Shown here in pieces: positions 9,456 to 18,935 of a DNA stretch of 64,000 bases (positions are counted from its first letter, which is position 1; every line of letters begins with the position of its first letter). Made by a program: the position numbers and the translations under genes. This DNA is from Polymyxa betae. Its lineage: Eukaryota > Endomyxa > Phytomyxea > Plasmodiophorida > Plasmodiophoridae. The stretch covers positions 34,919 to 98,918 of the forward strand of contig RBZT01000703.1 in NCBI GenBank assembly GCA_003693705.1, read 5' to 3'. Below the pieces are notes generated by a model. It saw nothing but the letters and a program-made list of their open reading frames with translations. It ran no database searches and was not told the DNA's origin.

Positions 9456-12400
9456 TTACAGATATTGATCAGCATTTCGCTTTAACTTGAATGGAACTGA
9501 TCCGTCAATCGGGTTTTCTTTATCGACATATGCCTGCATTACAACGAATAGGCAAATGGTTCTCGATCCCCAATGAAACTTACAATTTTGTCAATGACAA
9601 CAGCATCGATACCGAACTTATGAGATATCTCTTGGTTGATGGGATCATTATTAGCATAGCTCCAAGTTGCCAAGACAAGACCAGCTGCCTTAACTGTGGT
9701 AATTAATTTAGGGGATTTTAACATTGGGTCGGCAAATGACACAATGCCAACCAGGTTCTGCCTTTTGGCAAACCGAACAGCATCCCTGAGAGACTGGCCT
9801 AAGCAGTGTCAGAACATTGGCAGCATTATAAAGACCAAATCACCTCGAGGGTCCCAGCATGGCGCACTGCCAGCTTCTGTTAAGAAGAACACAGGATACG
9901 ATGGCTGCTTCAGGCTGGCAAGGGTACATATATCAGGGTCGAATGACGAGAACATAATCCGACGAAATCCGGCATGATCAAAGACGACCTAGAAGCTATT
10001 ACCAAATCAGGCAATGCATCGTTCCTAGCATACCTTTAATACTGCATCCACGTAATCATTTCTAAAGAAGGTGAATACATAATGAATTTGATTGAAAACA
10101 CAAATACCTCGAGGCAAATTTGCAGCCAACCTCAGCACGGGTGATGTCAGGCGGGTATTTCAGCTCAATGTTGAATCCAACAGTGGCGGGAACCCTACGA
10201 AATTGGGTTTGCTGGAAAGCTTCCGACAATTAACAAACTATTACTGAGAGAAACAATCTTTCAGTAGCGGGAACTTATCACGAATTTCGTTAGCTATAGA
10301 GTGAGCATTGACACTCATTTTCCGGCGCTACAATTTAGGTGAATTAAAGGAACATCAAAGATGCAATAGCTTACACGATGATGTAGGTCGAGGTCATCTA
10401 CTGTCTTCGAGCCGCGCTCTCGTGCTAATGTTCGCAATTCGTAAAACTGTTTCAGCGTGATGGAGGACACCGGAATTGGAGGAACCTAAAGAGTGTGATT
10501 TGCTGAACAAGAGTCTATTCATGCTAGAATGATTACACCGGGCATTCTGTGTAGATGGAAAGCCCAATCATGGTATATGATAGGGACAAGATCCATAGTT
10601 AGCTGAACATCGAACCTGCAAACACGATGCTGAGCTCAAACGTCCTATACCATAAATACGTACTCGATATATTCTGCACCTAAAGCAGCAGCAGTAACAA
10701 AACTCAAAATAGTGTTCTCTTGAGTTCTCAGCCTACACACGCTTCTCAGCCAGATAGGAACGAGAGTGAAGCACCACTATTACGATTGCTGCGGCTGTTT
10801 TGACAGATAGCGAGTAGCACCGGAGCCACGATGCCCAATGATCTTGGTCGATTTACTAAACGACCTTCCCAAAACAGTCTTCATATTTTTATGCAAAAGC
10901 GGCCTGGCAACCAGAAATTCGAAATTACATTCACCGACAGGTTCTCGATTGATATCACTAATCAATGGTATCGTATAATGCCCCTAACAATCAGATTAGA
11001 AGATTCAGGTTTGTGAATGATGTCAAAGCGACTTCAAGTTCTCTGAGCAAGCAGCTGGACATCACGGAGCCTGAGCCGATTCGGAATCCTTTCCCGCAAA
11101 AAACATTGAAGAAAATGCAGAACTGAGGAGGTTGACCGTCTTTGTGCACTCGAAGCTAGCAGAAGAAAATCAGCAGTTTTGCCAAAAGAGCGAATCTACG
11201 AACCTGAAATCTGACGGTCTCCATCTTATCATGCATAGGTAAAGGAATCTCTCGAGTGACTTTCTTGCCGCCAACCATATGCCCAATTTGTATCATATCA
11301 GGCTAACAGAATCAGAAACAATATAACCGGAAAAGTAAAATAAAGTTTACCGTTTCGGGACCAAACAGCCGAACAGGTGGGCGATATTCAGAAGCCGTAA
11401 CATGGCCCAATCTGACGTGAAGCTGATAATCTGCAACAAGCCATCCTTGACTGGTCCAGCTTTCACCATCTTGATAACCGAACACGCCATCATCGATAAC
11501 ATGGATTGAGTGAGAGGTCGGCTCAAACTGGAACAAAAAACTGAGCCCCCAGATCCAGTCGACATATTGGCGACTTACGATTCGATTGTTAGGAAGGACC
11601 TCCCAAATCTCCAGAACGTCTTCGTACTTGATAAGGTACTATTGGAAAGCGATGAGAAAGGAAGCCAGTTTGGAAAAGTGGCATGAACCTTATATTCGAT
11701 CCTTTGATTACGAGGATGGAGGACAGTGACCGTCCATGTGGATAGCGCGTCTTCGGTCGAGTCATTGAAGTCAGCTGGAACGCCGATATTAACGGCATGC
11801 ATATCCTCAATTAAGGGAATAGCATGTGCAGGATCCCAAGAGCTAGATCAATGTCAATTCCAAGGATGCAACAGGAGCATGGTTCAGAACCCGAAACCTG
11901 GTGTGTCGCCGCAGATGCACCTATAAATCAGGGTTAGATGAAGACAAACTGCTAACGATGATATTTACAAATAACGTTCTGATTGCACTCTGGCTCTGAT
12001 GCGGAATGTAATCTAAGACCAAATCAGAAACGAGGACGAGAGGGGCGGTGTCGTACTCGAACTAAATCCTGATTCTCTAGAACTTCAATCTCATTTTGTG
12101 CTGCAGAAGCGCCACCAATAAGTTCGTCACGAATGACGATTTGCGGCGAAACCGACGTCGACTAAAATTCCGATTTCAGATTATCGATTCTTAGCAGCGA
12201 ATTCTGAAATTATGACCTCATAATGGACCGATGACTGCTTCTTTGTAGGATTAAGCAGGTTCTGGTTGAGATCCGGTGGCTGGAACGAACCCGGTGGAGG
12301 CGTGGGAAACAGCTCAGCAAGCTCCAAATGGCCGCAATACAAGGCATAATCTCGAGGGGTCCAGCCGAGCTGATCTGTGGGTTCCCGGTTCACGCCCTCA

Positions 12401-14397
12401 CGAAACAGAATCTGAACAACGTTGAAATTTAAATTCTCCTGATAGCATTTTTCTACCTCGACACATTTCGTATGCCCATGATAGGCTGCAGTATGCAGAG
12501 GAGTCAGTCCTTCAATATCAGGAGCCGAAAGAACGATTTGCAAAAATTCATCCGATCCCTAAAACGCTCATCAAAGGCTGCCGGGAGTAAAATCATCAAC
12601 CTACCATTCGACACGATTCTATAAGCAAACTTAAAACATCAGGATGGCCGTGTCGAGATGCCTCATAAACAGGAGAACGCCCAGTGACATCGTACGTGTC
12701 CGCTTTCGAGCCAGCATCAAGCAGAAGTCGTACGGCTTCCAGGCTTCCTTGCCTTCAACAATGCGTCAGGAGGTGACGACGATCAAGAGCAATACAAAAC
12801 CTGGCGGCAAAGTGCAGAGGCACCTGACTGTACCAATTAAAGCCATCAATGCGAGCTCCACTATCAATGATGACCGCAATAGCAGCAGCACTGCCGTTTC
12901 GAGCAGCAACGGATAATGCTGGATTCCTTAGAGAACGGTAAGATTCAATGCACATGCAATGGAAGCTTTGGGAACCCTTCCATATCCCGGACGCTGAGTT
13001 TCGCTCCAGCATTAATCAGCAGCTTGACAATGGCAGCATCATCAGCCATAGCAGCGTAATGAATCGGGCAATGCAGCTCCATGTCTTTACAGTTCAGCTC
13101 GGCCTGTTTGTAGATCAAGTTTTGATAAAAGAGCAGAAAAGTTCTGGTACATTCGCCTTAATAAGAATATCTACACATGCAATGCATCGTGCTATTACTG
13201 CAGTATGCAGTGCAGTCCGATCTAGCCGGCCGACAGCTGAGACATTGGCCCCTCCTTGGATGAGAATTGACGCCATCTCAGCGAAACGATTATTACCTGA
13301 AAGTATAAGTTACGACGCAATCATACGAACAGTAATCAATTACACGCTATCAAAAGGGCAGTGTTTCCTTCGCTATCCATAGCGTCGAGATTTTTCACGA
13401 ACTGAAGCAATTCTTTGACAGCAGCTACGTTGTTCTGTTCAACGGCATGAAAGAACATTTCTTGCAGGTCGATCCTCAACGCCGAACTGCTCAATCTGGC
13501 CCCTTCCGAATTCGACTGTAATGCGATCTGCAATCTGTTAACAACATGCTGCAAATCCATTGATGATGGCTACCGATCGTAACAGATCAGTTAGCACGCT
13601 GGATCTCGGTCCATCAACTTCGTGGAGGCTCTTTCTGGAGTCCGAGCACCATTGCAGTAAACTGTCGACCTGGCTGTTGTCTTCATACTTTGTGACGATT
13701 GAAGCAGTAAATTCCTTCAAGTTCCCTCCTACAGAAACAGTTTAAGATTCGGATTACCAGAAAGGCGGAACAGACCAGGGCACTGTTTATCATACTTCTT
13801 GGCGATTTTAGCGAAACCCTCTCGGTTAAGATCACAGAAGCTCCGAAGGTTCGTTAATTCCTGCGTTTTTTTAAATACAACATACAGCTGAGCTGTTGGG
13901 TGTATTACCTGTTCCACGATACCAATGGCTTGCTCTAGAGAAATTTCTGATGCAGATCGCGCGGATTTAGGAAGAGATTCCAGTTCATTAATGCGATTAC
14001 TAATGACTTTCTTCCGAACTTCCATTTGCAGTAATTTCGCCAACAAGAATGAATCCACTGCGAGCGAACCGGCCATCAGAAAAAATCCTGAAAAACGAGC
14101 AAACAGGTCACCTTTCTTCATTTCGCTTCTAATTCTATCCATGAACATCTGAATCTGCAACGCGAAATTAAGCGAGATTGACGAAAAAAACAAATCTGAA
14201 TTCACCTGCTTTGGTGTAGCATTCTGACGACCGTCTTTTTCGTTATGCTCTCGCGTCTGCTTGATGACGCCTTTCAATGTTGAATAAGCAATATATCGGT
14301 TTGTCCTGTTTATCAATATCAGCCAGCAAAGCCAGCACCACTCTTCCGGGTACCATTTCGGCAAGCGTTTGGTTCGAAGTTGCTGGCCAAATTTCAT
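9456..14397 (-). CDS. GDE1: GDE1-like glycerophosphodiesterase (SPX-ankyrin-GDPD)
   Basis: One long, many-exon gene. It opens with an SPX domain (MKFGQQLRTKRLPKW, then YIAYSTLKGVIKQ, ending FAKIAKKYDKQCPGG), the inositol-pyrophosphate/phosphate sensor fold. Ankyrin repeats follow between about 13.5 and 12.2 kb (GNTALLIA, LDRTALHTA, PIHYAAMADDAAIVKLL, LTPLHTAAYHGHTKCVE). A middle beta-rich region spans about 12-10.9 kb. The GDPD catalytic domain runs from IIGHRGSGATRY (about 10.83 kb) through ENTILSF, VPIIYHDW and VGFNIELKYPPDITRAEVG to NNDPINQEISHKFGIDAVV. This is the arrangement of yeast GDE1, which hydrolyses glycerophosphocholine in the cytosol. The His, Glu and Asp residues expected in the GDPD active site are visible. 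Exon joins in the middle region (12.2-11.0 kb) are uncertain. The last exon ends at TAA 9456-9458. Confidence 0.9.
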
Positions 14398-14440
14398 GCT
14401 GCTGTGCCGCTTTTACAGCACAGCTGCAATATAATGGCTG

Positions 14441-14815
14441 GTGTATGTAGTCGCCGTTTGGTCAGGTGGGATGGCGCGACCCTCTCTACTGTTACAACCC
14501 GGTCTCAGAGCTCGGACGCTAAATGCTATCGATGCATCTAATTATTACCAGCAATACGATGCGATCAAGGTCGCCAAGCGTCCGTTACGACGATTTGTCG
14601 ACAGACTTCGACGAAAAAGTCCAGAAAGGATGCCGGGCTGCGCCCAGATAGGCAGAGCGGGCAATCCGGGTTCCAGGTGCGGCGGGCGTCAGTCATCGTG
14701 CAAATCAAAGGTTCTGGAGAATCTAGAGGCGTTGCCATATAGTAAGAATAACAAGGAAGAGAAATATAGTGTTAAATCAATCGTTGTGTATTTCTTGAGA
14801 AGATCGAATAAATAA
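14441..14815 (+). CDS. small basic ORF, uncertain
   Basis: An open frame of 124 residues starts 44 bases from the GDE1 start codon on the opposite strand. A second Met starts MARPSLLLQPGLRARTLNAI, which looks like a mitochondrial presequence, followed by an Arg/Lys-rich stretch (KVAKRPLRRFVDRLRRK). After about residue 60 the frame turns into Gly/Arg-rich sequence of doubtful character. Its last 39 bases overlap the 3' end of the kaptin-like gene on the other strand, so the real gene may be shorter or spliced. I do not recognise the family. It may be a small mitochondrial protein or chance open frame in a promoter region. Confidence 0.25.
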   Translation: MYVVAVWSGGMARPSLLLQPGLRARTLNAIDASNYYQQYDAIKVAKRPLRRFVDRLRRKSPERMPGCAQIGRAGNPGSRCGGRQSSCKSKVLENLEALPYSKNNKEEKYSVKSIVVYFLRRSNK

Positions 14816-16125
14816 TAAGATGCTAACTCTGGAAAAAGCAATCACTTCCTTCAATGTGGAAACAAGCAGCAAAGGATTATCGGTATCAAGCGTCCATACC
14901 ATGTTATATACTGGATCTGAAAACTGCAAACGACCAGCAAACTTCGCAGTTTCATCCTCGGTGAATTCATATACCAGAATCTCCTGCACCCAAGATCCGA
15001 TAAGCAAGAATTCCCCGAATGGATCGAATGAGAACGAGGTTAAACAATCGCTTGTATCGGATTCGGATAAGAATGTCAACGAATCGTGACTGGCCTATAT
15101 ATCACAATCAGCATGTCTGAATAATGCATCATCAGATACATTACATCTAGTCCTTTTTCCACATTATGGAACATGAATGCACCACCAAGAGCAGCGACAG
15201 CAACCAACGATATGGCACTTGTGCCTTGATACAATCTAACTGCAGGTAGAGGGCCATCTAACAAAAAGACACCAATCTTGGACCATTGAAATTCGCAATC
15301 GCCTGGGGTTGCTTTACAAACGATAATGGTGCCGTCATTACATCCGGCAGCGATAATCCTCGATTCCTAGCAATACCCATTAACAATTGGATGCCTGGTT
15401 GCCAAAAATCGACCGACGTCCTTCCAAAGAGAATCGATGGACATTATGGGGCTTGGTAGCTGATAGAAAATACTATGTGGAAACGATGTGTCTCTCACAT
15501 CTTCCAGGGACAAACAGCTTAGAATGTGAACGGAGCCATCTGACCCGGATACTAAGACATTGGGGTTATCATGGCTACCGGGATGTTATCCTAAGAATTA
15601 TAGGAAAGAATGATAGCTTACTTTCGTATCGGATCCGGGATGTTCGAGATGACAAACGGCACATAAGCAACCTTCCGACAGACAGAAAATTGGATAGAAC
15701 TACACCTTCACTGACGAATTATGGTAAGCAAGGTGATAATTATTGTTAGACGATACCTAGTTGAGAACTGGACGATAAACTGGCAAGACGTGACAATTTC
15801 ATCATCAACAGATCCAGAGCAAGTAGCGCCGGCAATATACGAAACGTCAGCCTTGGTATCGTCCCAAGCATGAATGGAGATGAGTTCTCCTGTGAGATCT
15901 AAGTCTAATTCCAATGGCTTCAGGAATTTCCTATCAAGACTGAGCTGGAATATTGAATTCGTTGCTATGGCTATCGTCACAAACAGAAGTTTGGCCAGCG
16001 AGAATCAGCAAACCTTGGCAACCGATTAATAACCCTAGACATTGGCTGTAGGCCGACAAATAAAGACTAGAATGACATCCACGAGGCATTCGCTCCGATA
16101 GCACAGGATCGGGGCTCGCCATCAT
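14777..16125 (-). CDS. KPTN: kaptin-like beta-propeller protein
   Basis: Spliced exons give a protein of about 370 residues with repeated beta-propeller blades: NVLVSGSDGSVHILSCLSLE, SRIIAAGCNDGTIIVCKA, then FLLDGPLPAVRLY, AVAALGGAFMFHNVEKGLD, SDCLTSFSFDPFGEFLLIGS, WVQEILVYEF and LLLVSTLKEVIAF. From LDGPLPAVRLY onward the order and spacing match the C-terminal half of animal kaptin (ISR-VIVF, VVYRDLLNRGLED, DSVLCSL, YGQELLCYKY, ELAVVSLKGVHIL). Kaptin is an actin-associated protein and a subunit of KICSTOR, the lysosomal scaffold that restrains mTORC1. Several introns of 40-60 nt are needed. The start at 16125 is the first ATG in the best frame. A generic WD40 protein is the main alternative. 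Confidence 0.6.
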
Positions 16126-16205
16126 CACATGACAGCTAATTAGAACAGCGACGCTGTTTTTATTCCGAATAGAAGTACAAGTATTATAATTGAGAATTTT
16201 GAGGA

Positions 16206-16496
16206 TTAAGACCACGCGTAATCGGGGTACCGCTGGTGTAGGTCCCAGACAATGTTCCTGTTGAGTGTTGATATCTCTCTTTTTATATCATTGGTCTCCT
16301 TTCTTAACTCATTGAACGTGGTTGAGAGATCCACCCTCATATCGTGCAGCGTCTTTACGATGGTCAGTAAGTTACCGTTGATCTCCTGAAACAGACGGTT
16401 GGAGCGGCGTTCATGATAGGCACCGATCAGACACGATATCATAGCTATCAGGAGAAAAAGGATCAGAACACAGCAGACTGCAATAATTAAATCCAT
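16206..16496 (-). CDS. small single-pass membrane protein with coiled coil
   Basis: A 96-residue frame. An N-terminal hydrophobic helix (MDLIIAVCCVLILFLLIAMI) serves as signal anchor. It is followed by a basic HERRSNR stretch and about 55 residues with heptad-like spacing of Leu, Ile and Val (NLLTIVKTLHDMRVDLSTTF). This predicts a membrane-anchored coiled coil. No family is recognised. It lies 80 bases upstream of the kaptin-like start on the same strand. The pattern (helix, then amphipathic coil, low complexity absent) argues for a real gene, but no splice or homology support is available. Confidence 0.45.
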   Translation of the reverse strand: MDLIIAVCCVLILFLLIAMISCLIGAYHERRSNRLFQEINGNLLTIVKTLHDMRVDLSTTFNELRKETNDIKREISTLNRNIVWDLHQRYPDYAWS

Positions 16497-16974
16497 CTAA
16501 GCGGCCGACCTCCGATGGCAGCTCCGACATGGTCCACAAGAAAGCTCACGATGTTTCGTCCATAGTTGATACTAGTTCTGAAAACAGGGGAGCAGGGGAA
16601 AGATGCGAATACGGCAATTGTAATAAACCGAGAACCGTTCGAGGAAGGGGAAGAAGTAGAGAGCAGGGACTGGATCAAAAGGAAGAATTAAGCGGGACGA
16701 GGAGGAGAGCTGGGGAAAGGAACAGAGGAGCGGGAATACCCTACGATTTAAAGAAATCAATAAAGGTTCGGTTCAAAACGACGTTGAACGAACTGATCAT
16801 GAAGGCCCAGTTCGTTCCATCAGTTCGTTCCTGTTGCAAGCTTTATTGGATTGGTTATCCGTTACAATGTACACCTGATAAATATCTAGGGCAGCTACCG
16901 TTGGTTATGACAGCAATGCGTCAGCGCACAGGAAGAGGAACTCCCCAACAAAAGATGAGATATACCATAAAGTA
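16497..16974. other. gene-poor stretch left of the mariner-like element
   Basis: A plus-strand open frame (16529-17002) spans this stretch, but its residues are Arg/Gly/Glu-rich without any domain. It runs into the transposon TIR, so I treat it as chance. The middle part (16600-16740) is purine-rich on the plus strand. The one clear structure is the inverted repeat at 16786-16830, listed separately. Confidence 0.5.
16786..16830. repeat. 12-bp perfect inverted repeat with 21-nt spacer
   Basis: The string gaacgaactgat at 16786-16797 is followed after 21 bases by its exact reverse complement at 16819-16830. A further copy of the core cagttcgttcc lies inside the spacer (16809-16819). Repeated AGTTCGTTC units in both orientations suggest either a degraded short transposon end or a protein-binding array; there is no gene evidence for either. 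Confidence 0.5.
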
Positions 16975-17554
16975 CTCCCTCTGGTCAGAAATACCTCAAT
17001 AATAAGTGTCCGATTCACGCAGTTCCTCAAACTTAGTGTGAATTTCTTGTATATATCCCGTGGTTGCGATTTTGCCGTAGTTCTTGTTCCGTTTACGGTA
17101 TCTATATTTCTCTACATTAGCTTTATAATAAATGGGGCTGCGCTATGGCGACTACCCGGACTACGGTAGAAGATTGCCTGGAAAACACCCGCTGAGGTTC
17201 TGGATTGCAACCAATCATCATGACTAATGTCGCTGAATCTACCCACGGTGCCAAGAAGCCGAATGCTACAAATGAAGAGAGAGTAGGCATCCTACAGATT
17301 CTGCAGTAAACATTAACGGCAAAAAGCTAAGAAAAGGAGCCATTCAAGAAATTGCATCCAAATTCCAAAAATCATCGAAGACAATTTCACGAATTTGGAG
17401 TAAAGCTCGAAAAAGCCTTCATAAGGGTTTAACAAGGCGGAAAGCGTCTTGATTGCATTAGAAAACCAATAAAGCTATGAGATTCAGATACTGGACACTT
17501 ATTTCTGACCAAAATTATCAGTGGAATGGGACACTTATTTCTGACCAGAGGGAG
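16975..17554. mobile_element. mariner-type element remnant (MITE-like) with TIRs and TA duplication
   Basis: The left end ctccctctggtcagaaata (16975-16993) is the exact inverse of the right end tatttctgaccagagggag (17536-17554). Both ends are flanked by TA (16973-16974 and 17555-17556), the target duplication of Tc1/mariner elements. Termini starting CTCCCT are typical of plant-type mariner and Stowaway elements. A subterminal motif, ggacacttatttctgac, occurs twice near the right end (about 17493 and 17530), and its inverse occurs at the left end. The 580-bp body keeps only a transposase N-terminal relic. The element is non-autonomous. The inverted ends still match, so decay is recent or the ends were conserved by transposition in trans. 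Confidence 0.85.
17220..17452 (+). pseudogene. mariner-like transposase N-terminal relic
   Basis: From ATG 17220 the frame reads MTNVAESTHGAKKPN and then NEERVGILQILQ before a stop. In a shifted frame it continues with NGKKLRKGAIQEIASKFQKS and SKTISRIWSKARKSL. Gly-Ala-x-x-x-Ile-Ala-x-x-Phe followed by Ile-x-x-Ile-Trp is the helix-turn-helix of plant-type mariner transposases. The catalytic DDE/DDD region is entirely missing, and one frame break separates the two halves. The gene is therefore a 5' remnant inside the element at 16975-17554. Confidence 0.75.
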
Positions 17555-18383
17555 TAAAATGTTTTATCAAATCGTTTGAGGATTTGGGTTCCCTAGATTA
17601 AAGAGAGAAAGAAGATGAGAAAACTGACGAAATGAAGAATTTTAGTGCTACAGACTTGTCAACAACTACCACCCATCTCCAACCTCAGCTTCGTTACTGG
17701 GTGTAGGTGGTGCTCCTTTCTTTCATTCAATACTGTGGATCATTTTTTGTTTGGTGAATGACTCGGGAGAAAAGTGGGGATTGAATTGGTGGACGTATTT
17801 TTGGGTCCTTTAGATCATTTAGGTATGGCCGTATGGGAGCGTTATTTTGGATTTTCCTACTTTGTTTTGGGGCGGGTATGATTTGTGGATTTTGGATTAC
17901 AGTTTTTGGATTCTGAAAATTGGATGGGCGGACTAGATTTCTATTTTGGTTTTTTGGGATGGGGTATGTATATGGATGTCATTTTCAAAGTTTAGTCGGG
18001 AAAAATATCGACACCTTCACCTTTTTTTTGGCGATATATTTTAAGAATGATTGCTACTTTGCGAAATGTTGCCACATTCTCGCAAACTGAACAAAGTTCC
18101 GGACGGAATATAGAAGTTACGTTAGAGCGCTCGCAAATTGTAGTCCCTAAGAAAAAACACGTTTTAAATGGAATCAGGACCAAGCTCAGTAACAAATGAG
18201 TTCATAAAAAGTCATCAACGAAACTATGATCCGTTTGAGTGTCGTCTTGATAGATTTTTTAGCCACTGAGCCAAAGAAAAAATTGGAAAAAGCTGACTGG
18301 TCGAAAGTCATTTACGGACAAATTTTTTAGGTGGCCATCATTGGCTGACTCACTATTATTTTGTTTTCGTTCGAGACAAAGGG
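17555..18383. other. gene-poor region between the transposon and ISU1
   Basis: About 830 bases without a convincing gene. The part from 17740 to 17990 is strongly G/T-rich on the plus strand (many tttgg and ggatt strings). A minus-strand open frame of 67 codons (17992-18195) has no recognisable feature. The last 200 bases upstream of ATG 18384 are AT-rich and presumably hold the ISU1 promoter. Confidence 0.5.
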
Positions 18384-18876
18384 ATGATGCTCTCTCGAAT
18401 TGTTCGCTTGCGATCTAATCGGCTCGCCCAAGTTTGCCCACGATTCTACCACAAAAACGTCATTGATCATTATGAGAACCCGAGGAATGTGGGGACGCTC
18501 GATCGTAAAGACAAATCGGTCGGGACCGGGCTCGTTGGTGCCCCTGCTTGTGGTGATGTTTTACGCCTACAGATCAAGGTAGGCCAGCCAAACTTCCCGC
18601 CTCGTAATTACTGATCAATATCAGGTTAATGAAGAGGGCATTATCAGCGATGCCAAATTCAAAACATTCGGTTGTGGCTCTGCTATCGCATCTTCGTCGC
18701 TAGCCTCCGAGTGGGTTATTGGAAGGAGTGTTGACAGTGTTACCGAGATCAGGAACACTGATATTGCCAAGCATCTTAACCTACCTCCAGTAAAGATGCA
18801 TTGCTCGATGCTTGCAGAAGATGCTATTAAATCAGCTGTTGAGGATTACAAGAAGAAGAACACCGCCTCCGGTTGA
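18384..18876 (+). CDS. ISU1: mitochondrial iron-sulfur cluster scaffold ISU1/ISCU
   Basis: Two exons (18384-18578 and 18625-18876) join over a 46-nt intron into 148 residues. The N-terminus (MMLSRIVRLRSNRLAQV) is a presequence. The mature protein shows YHKNVIDHYENPRNVGTLDR, VGAPACGDVLRLQIK, FKTFGCGSAIASSSLASEW, LNLPPVKMHCSMLAEDAIK. These include the three cluster-binding cysteines, the assembly Asp, and the LPPVK loop bound by the HSP70 chaperone. ISU1 is the scaffold for de novo [2Fe-2S] assembly in the matrix with the cysteine desulfurase and frataxin. Length and motifs are full, so the gene is intact. Confidence 0.97.
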
Positions 18877-18935
18877 TCAAAAGATATACGCTACATAATC
18901 TTTTAATTAAATTACAGTAGATTTATCATCAAATT

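Noticed and set aside
12644-13382. Plus-strand ORFs in the ankyrin region
   Set aside because: They are antisense to ankyrin repeats of the GDE1-like protein, whose motif order is clear on the minus strand.
16529-17002. Plus-strand ORF of 157 codons
   Set aside because: Composition is Arg/Gly-rich and the frame ends inside the mariner TIR; no domain.
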